Assembly: GCA_963697805.1 (NCBI GenBank) | Contig: CAVOPB010000002.1 | Span: forward strand, 186,001 to 250,000 | Direction: 5' to 3' | Source of the DNA: VRUE01 sp963697805 | GTDB taxonomy: Bacteria; Actinomycetota; Thermoleophilia; Solirubrobacterales; 70-9 | DNA length: 64,000 nt | In this document: piece after piece, positions 50,649 through 60,312 of the stretch | Numbering within the stretch: position 1 is the first letter of the stretch | How the letters are laid out: every line of letters begins with the position of its first letter | The notes under the pieces: model-generated | Told to the model about the DNA's origin: nothing | Database searches by the model: none | The model's input: the letters and a program-made list of their open reading frames with translations, nothing else | Position numbers and translations under genes: made by a program

Positions 50649-51569
50649 GTGGAGACGGGGTCGCTCGCGATCGGGGACGAGGTGGCGGCGCCCTTGCTGC
50701 CCGGGCAGCCGAACGCTGCGGCTCGGGCAAGGCGGGTGGGCGGGAACATCCTGCGGGACCGCCAACTCGCGATCCCGATCGGCGTGCTGGCGGTCGTGGT
50801 GCTGTTCGCGGTCCTCGTGCCGGTCGTCTGGACCCAGAGCGCGACCCACGGCGAACTGCTCGAAGCGCTCGAATCGCCCTCGGGCGCCCACCCCTTCGGA
50901 ACCGACCAGCAGGGCCGCGACGTGCTGGCCCGAGTGGCTGGAGGGGCGCGGATCTCCCTTCTCGTCGCGTCGCTGATCACCATCGGAGGCGCCCTGATCG
51001 GCGGCTTGATCGGACTTATTGCCGGGACCCTCGGCGGCGCCTCCGACGGGATCTCGATGCGTGTGATGGACGCGATCCTCGCCTTCCCGCCCCTGATCCT
51101 GGCCATGGCGGTGACGGTCGGCCTCGGGGTGGGAGTCAGCACTGCGGCTCTGGGCGTCGCCCTCGTCTCCGTGCCTTGGTACGCCCGGCTCCTGCGTAGC
51201 GAGGCGCTGCGGATCCGGGCCCTCCCGTTCATCGAGGCCGCACATGCGATGGGCTCGACGAGGACGCGGATCATCTCCCGCCACGTCGTCCCGCACGTCC
51301 TGCCCGTCCTCTTCATCCAGATGGCCGCCGCTTTCGGCTATGCCATCCTGGCGCTCGCCGGCCTCAGCTTCCTCGGCCTCGGCGCCCAGGTGCCGACCCC
51401 CGAGTGGGGCGCGATGATCACCGAAGGGCTGTCGGTCTCCCTCACCGGCCAGTGGTGGGTCAGCGTCTTCCCGGGCCTGGCGCTGCTGATCACCGTGACC
51501 GCGGCGAGCATGCTGTCGGATCGAATGAGGGACCGCCTGGATCCCCGAGGCCAGTACGCGAGGCTGTAG
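50649..51569 (+). CDS. ABC transporter permease, dipeptide type (DppC-like)
   Basis: A 306-residue inner-membrane permease from the GTG at 50649, which has GGAGGGAG eight bases upstream; a TTG at 50622 is also open. An N-terminal membrane helix (LAIPIGVLAVVVLFAVLVPV) and the periplasmic loop FGTDQQGRDVLARV precede the BPD permease domain, whose EAA loop EAAHAMGSTRTRIISRHVVP contacts the ATPases. FGTDxxGRD is diagnostic for DppC/OppC. It is encoded before its DppB-type partner, the reverse of the usual order. Confidence 0.9.
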   Translation: METGSLAIGDEVAAPLLPGQPNAAARARRVGGNILRDRQLAIPIGVLAVVVLFAVLVPVVWTQSATHGELLEALESPSGAHPFGTDQQGRDVLARVAGGARISLLVASLITIGGALIGGLIGLIAGTLGGASDGISMRVMDAILAFPPLILAMAVTVGLGVGVSTAALGVALVSVPWYARLLRSEALRIRALPFIEAAHAMGSTRTRIISRHVVPHVLPVLFIQMAAAFGYAILALAGLSFLGLGAQVPTPEWGAMITEGLSVSLTGQWWVSVFPGLALLITVTAASMLSDRMRDRLDPRGQYARL

Positions 51570-51572
51570 CCG

Positions 51573-52598
51573 ATGAAGCGGGTGATCGCATACCGCGTCG
51601 TCGGCTCGATCGCCGCGATCTTCGGCGCCTCGATCCTTGCCTTCATCATCATGCGGGTACTTCCCGGCGATCCGGCTCGTCTGATCCTGGGGCCGCTGGC
51701 GCCCGGATCGGCGGTGGCCAAGCTGAACGAACAGCTCGGGCTGAGCGAACCGATCTGGGCCCAGTACTGGCACTACATCTCTGACTTCTTCCGCGGCGAA
51801 TGGGGCTACTCCTACAGCCTCAACGCCTCGGTCAAGTCCCTCTTCGTCGAACGCATGCCGGCGACTATCGAACTGGCCATCTTCTCGTTCCTGCTCACCA
51901 TGACGGCGGCGGTGATCCTCGCCCTCATCTCCACCTACCGGCACCGGCCTGTGACCGATTCGATCGTCCGAGGGGCCTCCTACCTCGGCTTCGGGACGCC
52001 GCCGTTCTTTCTCGCGATCCTGCTGCTGATCATCTTCTTCAAGGCGTTTCACGTCCTGCCCGGGCCGACCGGGCGCCTGGAAGTGACCGGGCAAGCGCCT
52101 CCCACGGTGACCGGGATGTACCCCGTCGACGCTCTGCTCGCAGGGCAGTTCGGCACGTTCTGGGAATCGATCGAACACCTGATCCTGCCCGCCATCGCCC
52201 TCGGCATCTCCTCCTTCTCGTTCATCGTCCGCCTGCTGCGCGCGAACCTCCTCGAGGTCTCCCGCGAGCCGTTCCTCGTCGTCGCCCGTGGCAAGGGGCT
52301 GCCGCGCTGGACCGCCTTCCGGCGGCACGCCCTTCCCAACGCCTTCCTCCCGACCCTGACCACCGCCGGCCTCGTCCTCGGAGAATTCCTCGCCGGCAGT
52401 GTCCTGATCGAACGAGTCTTCAACTGGCCCGGGATCGGGTCGCTGGTCTTCGAAGCGATCGTCAAGCAGGACTACGCGATCGTCCAGACCTTCATCCTCC
52501 TTTCCGCTGTCATCTTCGTCGTCGTCAACCTGCTCGTCGATCTGCTCTACGCGGTGATCGATCCGAGGGTTCGAATCCCCGCGGTTACATCGGCGTGA
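51573..52598 (+). CDS. ABC transporter permease, dipeptide type (DppB-like)
   Basis: A 341-residue permease with the DppB/OppB N-terminus (a helix, then IMRVLPGDPARLILGPLAP and LNEQLGLSEPIWAQYW). The EAA-type loop is VARGKGLPRWTAFRRHALPNA near residue 235. The end reads NLLVDLLYAVIDPRVR, the usual DppB terminus. It forms the membrane channel with the preceding permease. The stop overlaps a possible GTG start of the next gene. Confidence 0.9.
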   Translation: MKRVIAYRVVGSIAAIFGASILAFIIMRVLPGDPARLILGPLAPGSAVAKLNEQLGLSEPIWAQYWHYISDFFRGEWGYSYSLNASVKSLFVERMPATIELAIFSFLLTMTAAVILALISTYRHRPVTDSIVRGASYLGFGTPPFFLAILLLIIFFKAFHVLPGPTGRLEVTGQAPPTVTGMYPVDALLAGQFGTFWESIEHLILPAIALGISSFSFIVRLLRANLLEVSREPFLVVARGKGLPRWTAFRRHALPNAFLPTLTTAGLVLGEFLAGSVLIERVFNWPGIGSLVFEAIVKQDYAIVQTFILLSAVIFVVVNLLVDLLYAVIDPRVRIPAVTSA

Positions 52599-52600
52599 AC

Positions 52601-53698
52601 ATGGGACGCGTTGGGGAACTGGGCTCGCACTCGCGCCGCGACGGCGGCACGAGCGACCGCGATCCTGGCTCGAGCGCGTCTGAGGCGGAGCGCGAGTTCG
52701 TCCTCTCCGTCCGCAACATCAGCACCGTCTATGAGACCGACGACTCGACGGTTCATGCCGTCCGCGACCTCAGCTTGGATCTGCGCCCGACCGAGCGGTT
52801 GGGGGTGGTCGGAGAGTCGGGTTCGGGCAAGTCGGCGCTGGCGCTCTCGATCCTGGGCCTGATCGAGCCGCCGGGCCGCGTCGTCGAGGGCGAGATCGAG
52901 CTGAACGGCCGCGACATCTCGAAGCTCTCGGACCGCCAGCTGGCCGCGGTGCGCGGTAAGGAGATCGCCCTCATCCTGCAGGATCCTTCCACCGCGCTGG
53001 ATCCGGTCCAGACGATCGGCAAGCAGATCATCGAGGCGCTGGCTGCTCACGAACCCGGCCTACGGCGCTCGGCCGGGCGCAAGCGCGCCGCCGAGCTGCT
53101 CGCCGAGGTGGAGATCGCGCAGGGCGAGCGCCGCCTGGACGAGTATCCACATCAGTTCTCCGGCGGGATGCGCCAGCGCGTTGCGCTGGCAATGGCAATC
53201 GCATCGAACCCAGACGTGCTGATCGCCGACGAGCCGACCACCGCACTCGACGTGACCACCCAGGCACAGGTACTCAGCCTCCTCGACAGGCTCGTCGACG
53301 AACACCGCACCGCGGTCATCTTCATCACCCACAACCTCGGAATCGTTTCCGAATTCTGCGACACGGTGGCCGTGATGTATGCCGGAAGGCTGGTGGAGAC
53401 CTCGGGCGTTGAGCACATCTTCCGGGCCCCGACACATCCATACAGCGAGGCGTTGCTGAAATGCGTCCCGAATCCGGAGCGGCTCGTCAGCGGTCAGCTG
53501 CCGGCGATCGAGGGCGTCCCGCCGAATCTCTCCGAGCTGCCCACCGGCTGCTCCTTCGAGCCTCGTTGCCCCGTCGGCAAGGGACTGGCGCAGTGCCAGC
53601 AGCAGGAGCCCAAACCGCATCGAGTGGACGGCCCGGAGGGTCCGGCGATGGTCGAGTGCCACTTCGCCGAGTCGCGGATTGCGGAGCTAACCGCATGA
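52601..53698 (+). CDS. ABC transporter ATP-binding protein (DppD-like)
   Basis: A 365-residue ATPase; a GTG at 52595 is an alternative start. Walker A is GESGSGKSAL near residue 72, the signature is QFSGGMRQRVALAMAIA, and Walker B is VLIADEPTTALD. The C-terminal oligopeptide-type extension has Cys residues (TGCSFEPRCPVGKGLAQC) that can hold a 4Fe-4S cluster, as in other Dpp/Opp ATPases. Its end overlaps the start of the second ATPase by four bases. Confidence 0.92.
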   Translation: MGRVGELGSHSRRDGGTSDRDPGSSASEAEREFVLSVRNISTVYETDDSTVHAVRDLSLDLRPTERLGVVGESGSGKSALALSILGLIEPPGRVVEGEIELNGRDISKLSDRQLAAVRGKEIALILQDPSTALDPVQTIGKQIIEALAAHEPGLRRSAGRKRAAELLAEVEIAQGERRLDEYPHQFSGGMRQRVALAMAIASNPDVLIADEPTTALDVTTQAQVLSLLDRLVDEHRTAVIFITHNLGIVSEFCDTVAVMYAGRLVETSGVEHIFRAPTHPYSEALLKCVPNPERLVSGQLPAIEGVPPNLSELPTGCSFEPRCPVGKGLAQCQQQEPKPHRVDGPEGPAMVECHFAESRIAELTA

Positions 53699-54792
53699 GC
53701 CCCACCGATGCGGCCGCCGGGCCGATGCTGGATCGAACCGGCGAGGACGGGCCGCTCCTCGAGGCACGGCAGCTCTCGAAGACGTTCATGGTCCGCGATC
53801 GGCAGCGGCTCGCACGCAGCGTCCCGGTCACCGTCCTCGACGAGATCTCACTCAGCGTCAAACACGGTGAGAGCTTCGGTTTGGTCGGGGAGTCGGGGTG
53901 CGGGAAGTCAACCCTGGCCCGCTGCCTGCTTCGCCTCCTCGAGCCGAGCGGGGGAGAGGTTCACTTTGAGGGGGTCGACCTGACCACGCTGGGAAGGGAC
54001 GACCTGCGGGAGCTGCGACGGCGGATGCAGCTCGTCTTCCAGGACCCCTACGCATCGCTCGACCCCCGTATGACCGCCGCGGCGATCGTCGAAGAGCCCC
54101 TCGAGATCCACAACATCGGGGACCGCGCCCAGCGGCGGGAGAAGGCGATCAGCATGCTTGTGGAGGTCGGCCTCACAGCCGACCAGGCAGCCCGCCGTCC
54201 GCACGCCTTCTCGGGTGGTCAGCGCCAGCGCATCGGGCTCGCCCGCGCCTTCGTGCTTCAGCCGGAGCTGATCATCCTCGACGAGCCGGTCAGCGCGCTC
54301 GACGTCTCGATCCAGGCCCAGGTGCTGAACGTGCTGCAGCGGCTACAGAAGGAGTTCGGCCAGACCTATGTCTTCATCACCCACGACCTCGCCGTCGCGG
54401 AGTTCTTCTGCGACCGGGTCGCCGTCCTCTACCTCGGCCAGGTGATGGAGGCGGCCGACAGCGCCACGCTCTTCCACAGCCCGCTCCACCCCTACTCGGT
54501 GTCGCTCCTCTCGGTGGTTCCCGTGCCGACTGCCGGCGGCCGCGAGCGGCGGGCGAAACGCAGCCCCCCAATCGGGGAAGTGGGCTCCGTCGTCGAGCGA
54601 CCGCCAGGCTGCCCCTTCGAGCCGCGCTGTCCGATCGGCCGCGGCCGCGATGTCTGTCGCCAGCAGCGACCGCCGCTGACCACGCCCGCTCCCGGGCACT
54701 CGGTTGCCTGCCACTTCCCCGGCGAAATGAAGGTGGACCGGGGCGTGGCCGACGCCGCTGAGCACCTTGACGCCAGTAGTGGAGCCGGTTAG
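53695..54792 (+). CDS. ABC transporter ATP-binding protein (DppF-like)
   Basis: A 365-residue ATPase starting with the ATGA overlap at 53695. Walker A is GESGCGKSTL near residue 65, the signature is FSGGQRQRIGLARAF, and Walker B is LIILDEPVSALD. The Cys motif GCPFEPRCPIGRGRDVC is near 300. The ABC pair is complete, so import should be powered by both. The binding protein follows after 84 bases with its own operator-like site. Confidence 0.92.
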   Translation: MSPTDAAAGPMLDRTGEDGPLLEARQLSKTFMVRDRQRLARSVPVTVLDEISLSVKHGESFGLVGESGCGKSTLARCLLRLLEPSGGEVHFEGVDLTTLGRDDLRELRRRMQLVFQDPYASLDPRMTAAAIVEEPLEIHNIGDRAQRREKAISMLVEVGLTADQAARRPHAFSGGQRQRIGLARAFVLQPELIILDEPVSALDVSIQAQVLNVLQRLQKEFGQTYVFITHDLAVAEFFCDRVAVLYLGQVMEAADSATLFHSPLHPYSVSLLSVVPVPTAGGRERRAKRSPPIGEVGSVVERPPGCPFEPRCPIGRGRDVCRQQRPPLTTPAPGHSVACHFPGEMKVDRGVADAAEHLDASSGAG

Positions 54793-54800
54793 ATTCGGAT

Positions 54801-54814
54801 ACCGACTGATCGTC
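54801..54814. promoter_or_regulatory. Operator-like site F (ACCGACTGATCGTC)
   Basis: Matches the reverse complement of site C in 12 of 14 positions, 63 bases upstream of the binding-protein gene, so that gene may be regulated separately from the permease-ATPase genes. Confidence 0.5.
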
Positions 54815-54876
54815 ACGGAAACGGCGCTGCCTCAACGAGGGAATGCCTCCCTCATGACAGAAGGGACGGAGACTCC

Positions 54877-56595
54877 ATGGCTCGCAAACCATCGCCCCGG
54901 ATTCGGCCAGTGAGGATCGCCGCCGCCGCCGCGGTAACAATTGCGGTATCGCTCGTCCTCGCAGCCTGCGGAGGCGGCGGCGGCTCGAGCACCGGCTCGG
55001 AATCCGGCAGCAGCGCCTCCGGTGCCCTCAGTTCGGCCAACAGCGATCCCAACGCGACGATCATCGCGAACGTCGCCGTGCCGCCGGCGACACTCGATCC
55101 GAGCTTCACGTTCGCCAACCTGGAAGTTGGACTCGACGGGGCTCTGTACTCGGAGCTGACCCAGCCGAAGCACGTCCCCGGGCCTGTGGAAGGAAGCACC
55201 GAACAGGATCTTTCGGTCACCGGTGTGGAACCGTACGTCGCCGAATCCTGGAAGTTCAGCAATGGCGACCGCACCCTGACCTTCAAGCTCCGCCCCGGAT
55301 TGAAGTTCCCGAGCGGCGACCCGGTGGACGCGAACGCGGTGAAATGGTCGCTGGAAAGGACGCAAACGGGGGAATCCGGTGGCTACTCGGTCCTCGAAGA
55401 AACCGACTTCAAGCCGCCCCTGATCAAGTCGATCTCCGCTCCGGACTCACGGACGGTCGTGATCAACTACAAGCGACCGGCCCCCAATCAGCTTCAGGTC
55501 CTCTCGACCCCGACCGCCGGAGCGATCTACGACCCCAAGCTCGTCGAAGCACACGGTGGCCAGAAGCCGGCAATCCCGATCAAATGGCTCGGCACCCACT
55601 CGGCCGGCTACGGCCCCTACAACCTGAAGAGCTACAAGCCGAATCAGGAACTCGTCCTCGAAGCCAATCCTGACTTCTTCCAGCCGCCAAGAACGAAGAA
55701 CGTCATCATCAAGTTCGTCCCCCAGAACGAAACACTTCTCCTCCAAGCACAGTCGGGGCAGGCCGACGTGACGCTCGGAATGTCGGGACAGGCGGCGAAG
55801 AGCCTCGAAGGTAACTCCTGCTGCATCGTCAATGCGGCGAAGTCGCGGCAGGCCCAGACGCTGAACTTCCCGCAGAACGACAAGGCGCCGTTCAACAGCG
55901 GCAAGTTCCCGTTCTTCTTGAACACCAAGTTCCGCCAGGCGCTGAGCTACGCCTTCCCCTACGAAGCCGTACTCCAGAAGGTCGGGTATGGCTACGGAGA
56001 ACTGTACAACGGTGAGTGGATGCCGGCGTTCTCCTGGTACGACTCGAAGGTCGGGGCCCCGAAGGAAACCAACATCGAAAAAGCCGAACAGCTGATGAAG
56101 GAATCAGGGGTGAAGACCCCAGTCAGCTTCCCGATCTACGTCACCCAGGGGGCCACGGTCGAAAAAGAAATCGCCACTGCCGCACAGGCAGCGTGGGAAC
56201 CACTCGGGGTCAATGCGGAAGTGAAGACGACCTCCTCGGCCAACTTCCTGGAAGTTGTGTATGAATCCCATGAAGGCGCCACCGTCTTCGTCGACGGCCC
56301 GCAGGTCGTGGCGCCGGACTACTACTGGGCCTATGACCTCCAGTGCCCGCCGAACAACGGCTTCAACGACACCAACGTCTGTATCGAGGAAGCGGACAAG
56401 CTGATGAAGGAAGTCCCATTCACCAAAGAAGGTCCGGAACTCCAGAAGAAGCTCAACAAGGCGGACGAACTGTGGATTGAAGCCGCGCCGAGGATCTGGG
56501 TCTACAACCAGCAGGTGGTCAGCGTCCTGGGCAACAAGATGACCGAATACTATTCGAGCGATCTGCCCGAAGTTCGGTGGTGGGCCAAGGGCTGA
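54877..56595 (+). CDS. Solute-binding lipoprotein of a dipeptide-type ABC importer (SBP family 5)
   Basis: A 572-residue lipoprotein. The signal peptide ends with the lipobox LAAC (Cys near residue 29), followed by a Gly/Ser linker. The mature part has the SBP_bac_5 blocks VEPYVAESWKFSNGDRTLTFKL and FPSGDPVDANAVKWSLER. It delivers the substrate to the permease encoded upstream. It uses more GAA/AAG codons than its neighbours, a mild sign of different origin. Family 5 proteins bind oligopeptides, but also amines, sugars and nickel, so the ligand is open. Confidence 0.93.
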   Translation: MARKPSPRIRPVRIAAAAAVTIAVSLVLAACGGGGGSSTGSESGSSASGALSSANSDPNATIIANVAVPPATLDPSFTFANLEVGLDGALYSELTQPKHVPGPVEGSTEQDLSVTGVEPYVAESWKFSNGDRTLTFKLRPGLKFPSGDPVDANAVKWSLERTQTGESGGYSVLEETDFKPPLIKSISAPDSRTVVINYKRPAPNQLQVLSTPTAGAIYDPKLVEAHGGQKPAIPIKWLGTHSAGYGPYNLKSYKPNQELVLEANPDFFQPPRTKNVIIKFVPQNETLLLQAQSGQADVTLGMSGQAAKSLEGNSCCIVNAAKSRQAQTLNFPQNDKAPFNSGKFPFFLNTKFRQALSYAFPYEAVLQKVGYGYGELYNGEWMPAFSWYDSKVGAPKETNIEKAEQLMKESGVKTPVSFPIYVTQGATVEKEIATAAQAAWEPLGVNAEVKTTSSANFLEVVYESHEGATVFVDGPQVVAPDYYWAYDLQCPPNNGFNDTNVCIEEADKLMKEVPFTKEGPELQKKLNKADELWIEAAPRIWVYNQQVVSVLGNKMTEYYSSDLPEVRWWAKG

Positions 56596-56606
56596 GTGAC
56601 GCTCGG

Positions 56607-57815
56607 TCAGCTTGCTCGATAGGCGCCGCCTGGCTCGATGATCGGACCCGGCGTTTCCTCCGCGATTCGGTCGGTCACGGAGGAGGCCTCGTAGGGAACG
56701 CCCCTCCTCAGCACCAGGTACCCACAGAGCAGGGCGGTCGCCATCAGCGCATACGCTGCGCGCTGGCCGGCCGCCTGTGCGACGGCCGCCCCGCCGGCCG
56801 AGCCGAGGACGTTGCCCGGGGGCCAGGTGAAGTTCATCACCGTCACCGCCATGATCTGCCCAACCCCGGCCGCGAGGCAGGCGTCCGAGAACATCACCAC
56901 CAGCGGCGCCCACATCACCCCGATCAAAACCAGGGACCAGCAGATCATCAACGCCACGAAGATCCGGCTGTCGACCCAGGGCAGCGCGAGCACCACCGGA
57001 AAGAGGCATAGCAGCGCGATCCTGATCGGCCGCAGCGGGCCGCGACGGTCCGACCATCGCCCGAAAAGCGGCCGGATCAGGACGCCTGCCAGAGCGGCGA
57101 CCGCGAAGGTCGCTGCGATCTCCCCGGCGCCGGCGCCGATGGCGTGCTGCTGGAGCGGAGCCAGCACGCTCAGGGCGGCGAGCAGGGTTGCCGGCAGGGC
57201 CGTCAGCCAGATCGTCGTCCACACCGAACTGGAGGAGAGCATCGCGCGTACCCGGGAGCCGACGAGGCTGATCGGCTCGGGTGGCGGCATGCGCAGGGTG
57301 AGAAGCGCGAGGGCCAGGCAGGCGATGGCGACACCGCCGAAGGCGGCAGCGCGCCCGGCGGCCGCGGCGACTCCTCCGAGGGCGGGCCCGAGGATCGCTC
57401 CTGCCTCGGCGACACCGAAGGCGTAGCCGAGCAGCTCACCGCGACGCCCCACGGGGCCCACCTCGAGCAGCCAGACGAGCCCCGCGGTCCAGCAGGTCGC
57501 CCCGGCCACGCCCTGCAGGAAGCGTGCGCCAAGGAGCGCCGCGTAGGTCGGCGCGAAGCCGAATGCGGCGCTGGAGGCCGCGAAGGCAACCAGGCTCGCG
57601 ACCGCCGCAGTGCGCGGTCCGTTCCTGGTGCAGAGGACCAGTGCCAGCGCTGCGCCGACGATCGCGCCAAGGGCATAGCTCGCCATCAGCACCCCGACCG
57701 CTGCGGTCGAGAGGTCGAATTCCCTCTTCAGGCCGGGTAGCAGCGGCGAGAGGAGGCCGAAGAAGAGCAGCTCGAGGAAGAGCAGCGCTGTGGTGAGGGC
57801 TAGCAGCCGGCGCAA
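56607..57815 (-). CDS. MFS transporter
   Basis: A 402-residue protein with 12 predicted membrane helices. The N-terminus LLFLELLFFGLLSPLLPGLKREFDLS matches the first helix and loop of MFS exporters/importers, and motif-A-like residues occur at GRWSDRRGPLRP in the second half. It is separated from the convergent binding protein by 11 bases. The operator-like site G lies upstream. Uptake of a related substrate or export of a product is possible. Confidence 0.9.
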   Translation of the reverse strand: MRRLLALTTALLFLELLFFGLLSPLLPGLKREFDLSTAAVGVLMASYALGAIVGAALALVLCTRNGPRTAAVASLVAFAASSAAFGFAPTYAALLGARFLQGVAGATCWTAGLVWLLEVGPVGRRGELLGYAFGVAEAGAILGPALGGVAAAAGRAAAFGGVAIACLALALLTLRMPPPEPISLVGSRVRAMLSSSSVWTTIWLTALPATLLAALSVLAPLQQHAIGAGAGEIAATFAVAALAGVLIRPLFGRWSDRRGPLRPIRIALLCLFPVVLALPWVDSRIFVALMICWSLVLIGVMWAPLVVMFSDACLAAGVGQIMAVTVMNFTWPPGNVLGSAGGAAVAQAAGQRAAYALMATALLCGYLVLRRGVPYEASSVTDRIAEETPGPIIEPGGAYRAS

Positions 57816-57828
57816 GCTTCCGTTCCGT

Positions 57829-57842
57829 TTCGACTGATCGGT
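57829..57842. promoter_or_regulatory. Operator-like site G (TTCGACTGATCGGT)
   Basis: Matches the reverse complement of site C in 12 of 14 positions, directly upstream of the MFS start (13 bases), overlapping the likely promoter. Confidence 0.5.
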
Positions 57843-57863
57843 TTCGAACGTAGCAGAGCTGCC

Positions 57864-60203
57864 TCAGTCGAGGAGGTCCGCTGCGGCCCCGACGATCGTG
57901 TCGACGTCGATGCCGAAGTGGCGGTAGATGTCGCCGACATCGCCCGATTGGCCGAAGTGATCCACCCCGAGCCCGGAGATCGGGGCTCCGTGGATCGCCG
58001 AGAGGAAGGAGAGGGCGTGGGGATGGCCGTCGTGGACCGAGACGATCGGCGCCACCCGCCCGACCGGGAAAAGGGCGTCGAGAACCGCCAGCTCGCTCTC
58101 GGCCAGCCCCTGCCGGGCCCTCAGCGCGCGATAGATGAGGTCGGGCGAGGTCAGGCAGACGACGTCGGCGGCGACCTTCGCGGCGCCGAGCTCCTCCGCC
58201 GCCTCGCATGCCTCCGGGACGGTCACGCCGACGGCGACGATCGTGACCTCCGGCGGCCCGGCCGCGGCGCGCAGGAGATAGCCGCCGGCGAGCGCCTCGC
58301 GGCGCCGGTGCTCCCGAGCCTCGGGGTCGGCGGGCAGCGAAGTCAGCGACTGATCGATCGGCCTCGTGCTGAGCCGGAAATACGCCGAGCCGCCATCGGG
58401 GCGCCCGAGTCTGCCGAGGGCGGCGAGCAGCGTCCACTCCAGGTCCTGGCCGAAGGCGGGCTCCCAGGCGGTGCAGAGGGGCTGCTCGATCCCGATGGAG
58501 GGGGTGATCAGCGATTGGTGGGCGCCGCCCTCCGGCGCCAGGGAGACGCCGGACGGGGTGCCGACGAGGATCGACTGACCGCCGGCGTAGATGCCGAACG
58601 ACCACGGCTCCAGAGCCCGGCCGATGAAGGGGTCATAGATGGTGCCGATGGGAAGCAGGGGCTGCCCGTCGCGCGACCAGGTCGCGCCCAGCTCGCCCAG
58701 CAGGCCGACCATGTTCGCCTCGGCAATCCCGAACTCGATGTGCTGGCCCCGCCGGCCCTCGCGCCAATGCACCAAGGTGTCGTCGTCATCCGCGAACCAG
58801 TCCGGCCGATCGGTGGGGTTCCAGACGCCCGCATGGTTGATCCAGCCGCCGAGATTGGTCGACGAGGCGACGTCGGGGCTGGTCGTCACCACCCGCTCGG
58901 CGACCTCGGACGCCGCCCTGCGCAGGTCCGCGAAGAAGCGACCGAAGGCCTGCTGCGTGGAGAGATGCCCGGTGTGTTCGCGACCGACCTCGCGCGGCAC
59001 CGGCGGCGGGGGCCTGCGGGGCGGAGGCTTCCGTCGCAAGCGCTGTGCGGCAGCGGCGCAGAGCTCGGCCTCGGGGCTGTCGGCAGGAAACCCCGCCCAT
59101 GGGTCGCCGGCGTCCGCATCCAACTCCTCCGCCAGCGCTTGCCATTGCTCGGTGCTCAACAGGGCCGAGTGGTTCGCCGGATGGCCCTCCGTGGGGAGAC
59201 CCCACGCCTTGATCGTGTAGGCGAAGATGACCGTCGGCCGATCCTCGAGATCGGCTTGGCGGAATGCGTCCAGGAGGCCGCTGAGATCATGTCCGCCGAG
59301 GTCCCTGATCGCCAGCCTCAACTCGTCGTCGGCCAGGTCAGCGAGAAGGCGCTCGACGTCGCGCCGCTCCCGACCGTTGCCCGGCAGGCGGCTGCGAAGC
59401 TCCTGGAAGTCGGTTCGCAGGAGGCGCTGGTACTCCTCGTTGGTCATCTCGTCGATCCGCCGCCGCAGAGCGTCGCCACAATCGCGACCGAACAGCTGGT
59501 GCAGGGTGCGCCCATACTTGAGCACGATCGTTCGCCAGCCGGCGGCTTCGAACATCGCGCGAATCCGGCCTGTGGCAATGTTGGGCACGACGCGGTCGAG
59601 CGACTGGCGGTTGAGGTCGACAACCCACGTCACTCCCTCGAGCGACGGGATCGTCGGGTCGACCAGCGCCTCCCAAACGGCGCCCTCGTCCAGCTCCGCG
59701 TCGCCAAGGAGGGCGATGTGGCGACCGCCCGGCGGTCCCCCGAAACGAGACCTCACATAGCGGCTCGCCAGCGCACTCCATAGCGTGGCGGTCGCACCGA
59801 TGCCGACCGAGCCCGTGGAGAAGTCGACGGGGTAGGGATCCTTGAGCCGGCTCGGATAGCTCTGCATTCCCCCGAAGGCGCGCAGCTCGGTCAGGTAGGA
59901 CGGATCAAGCCGGCCGAGCAGATAGCTGATCGCCTGCGCGACCGGAGCGGCGTGCGGCTTGACCGAGACACGATCTTCCGCGCTCAGGTGCTCGAAGTAG
60001 AGCGCGGTCATGATGCTGACCATCGAGGCGGAGGACGATTGGTGGCCTCCCACCTTCACTCCCGAGGAGGTGCGGCGGACCTTGTTGGCGTGATGAATGA
60101 TGCTTGTCGCCAGCCAAAGCACCCGCCTCTCCACGCTTTCGAGTACCTCGAAGTCCGGCGAGGCGTCCGCCTGCTCAACGACGCGCGGTCCCTCCTGCAT
60201 CAC
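57864..60203 (-). CDS. Thiamine-diphosphate E1 enzyme, MdeB/AceE-like 2-oxo acid dehydrogenase component
   Basis: A 779-residue homodimeric-type E1/transketolase-family protein. The N-terminal block RRVLWLATSIIHHANKVR and VGGHQSSSASMVSIMTALYF, and the ThDP motif LLGDAELDEGAVWEAL to VVDLNRQSLD near residues 195-235, match the AceE branch. The pyrimidine domain starts at HIEFGIAEANMVGLLGELG. A relative (MdeB) acts as 2-oxobutyrate dehydrogenase E1 in methionine breakdown in Pseudomonas and is also divergent from an Lrp/AsnC gene, as here. No methionine gamma-lyase is in the window. Residues 395-415 are a Pro/Arg-rich linker. Confidence 0.82.
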   Translation of the reverse strand: MMQEGPRVVEQADASPDFEVLESVERRVLWLATSIIHHANKVRRTSSGVKVGGHQSSSASMVSIMTALYFEHLSAEDRVSVKPHAAPVAQAISYLLGRLDPSYLTELRAFGGMQSYPSRLKDPYPVDFSTGSVGIGATATLWSALASRYVRSRFGGPPGGRHIALLGDAELDEGAVWEALVDPTIPSLEGVTWVVDLNRQSLDRVVPNIATGRIRAMFEAAGWRTIVLKYGRTLHQLFGRDCGDALRRRIDEMTNEEYQRLLRTDFQELRSRLPGNGRERRDVERLLADLADDELRLAIRDLGGHDLSGLLDAFRQADLEDRPTVIFAYTIKAWGLPTEGHPANHSALLSTEQWQALAEELDADAGDPWAGFPADSPEAELCAAAAQRLRRKPPPRRPPPPVPREVGREHTGHLSTQQAFGRFFADLRRAASEVAERVVTTSPDVASSTNLGGWINHAGVWNPTDRPDWFADDDDTLVHWREGRRGQHIEFGIAEANMVGLLGELGATWSRDGQPLLPIGTIYDPFIGRALEPWSFGIYAGGQSILVGTPSGVSLAPEGGAHQSLITPSIGIEQPLCTAWEPAFGQDLEWTLLAALGRLGRPDGGSAYFRLSTRPIDQSLTSLPADPEAREHRRREALAGGYLLRAAAGPPEVTIVAVGVTVPEACEAAEELGAAKVAADVVCLTSPDLIYRALRARQGLAESELAVLDALFPVGRVAPIVSVHDGHPHALSFLSAIHGAPISGLGVDHFGQSGDVGDIYRHFGIDVDTIVGAAADLLD

Positions 60204-60312
60204 AAATCGAGACTAGGTCACGACCGTCGCTGCCGCAACTTCTCGGTGCTGTATGGCCTGTTCTGCGAAAGAAATCTTCGATTGTGGGGGTCAGCAATTA
60301 GGATTCTTCAAC

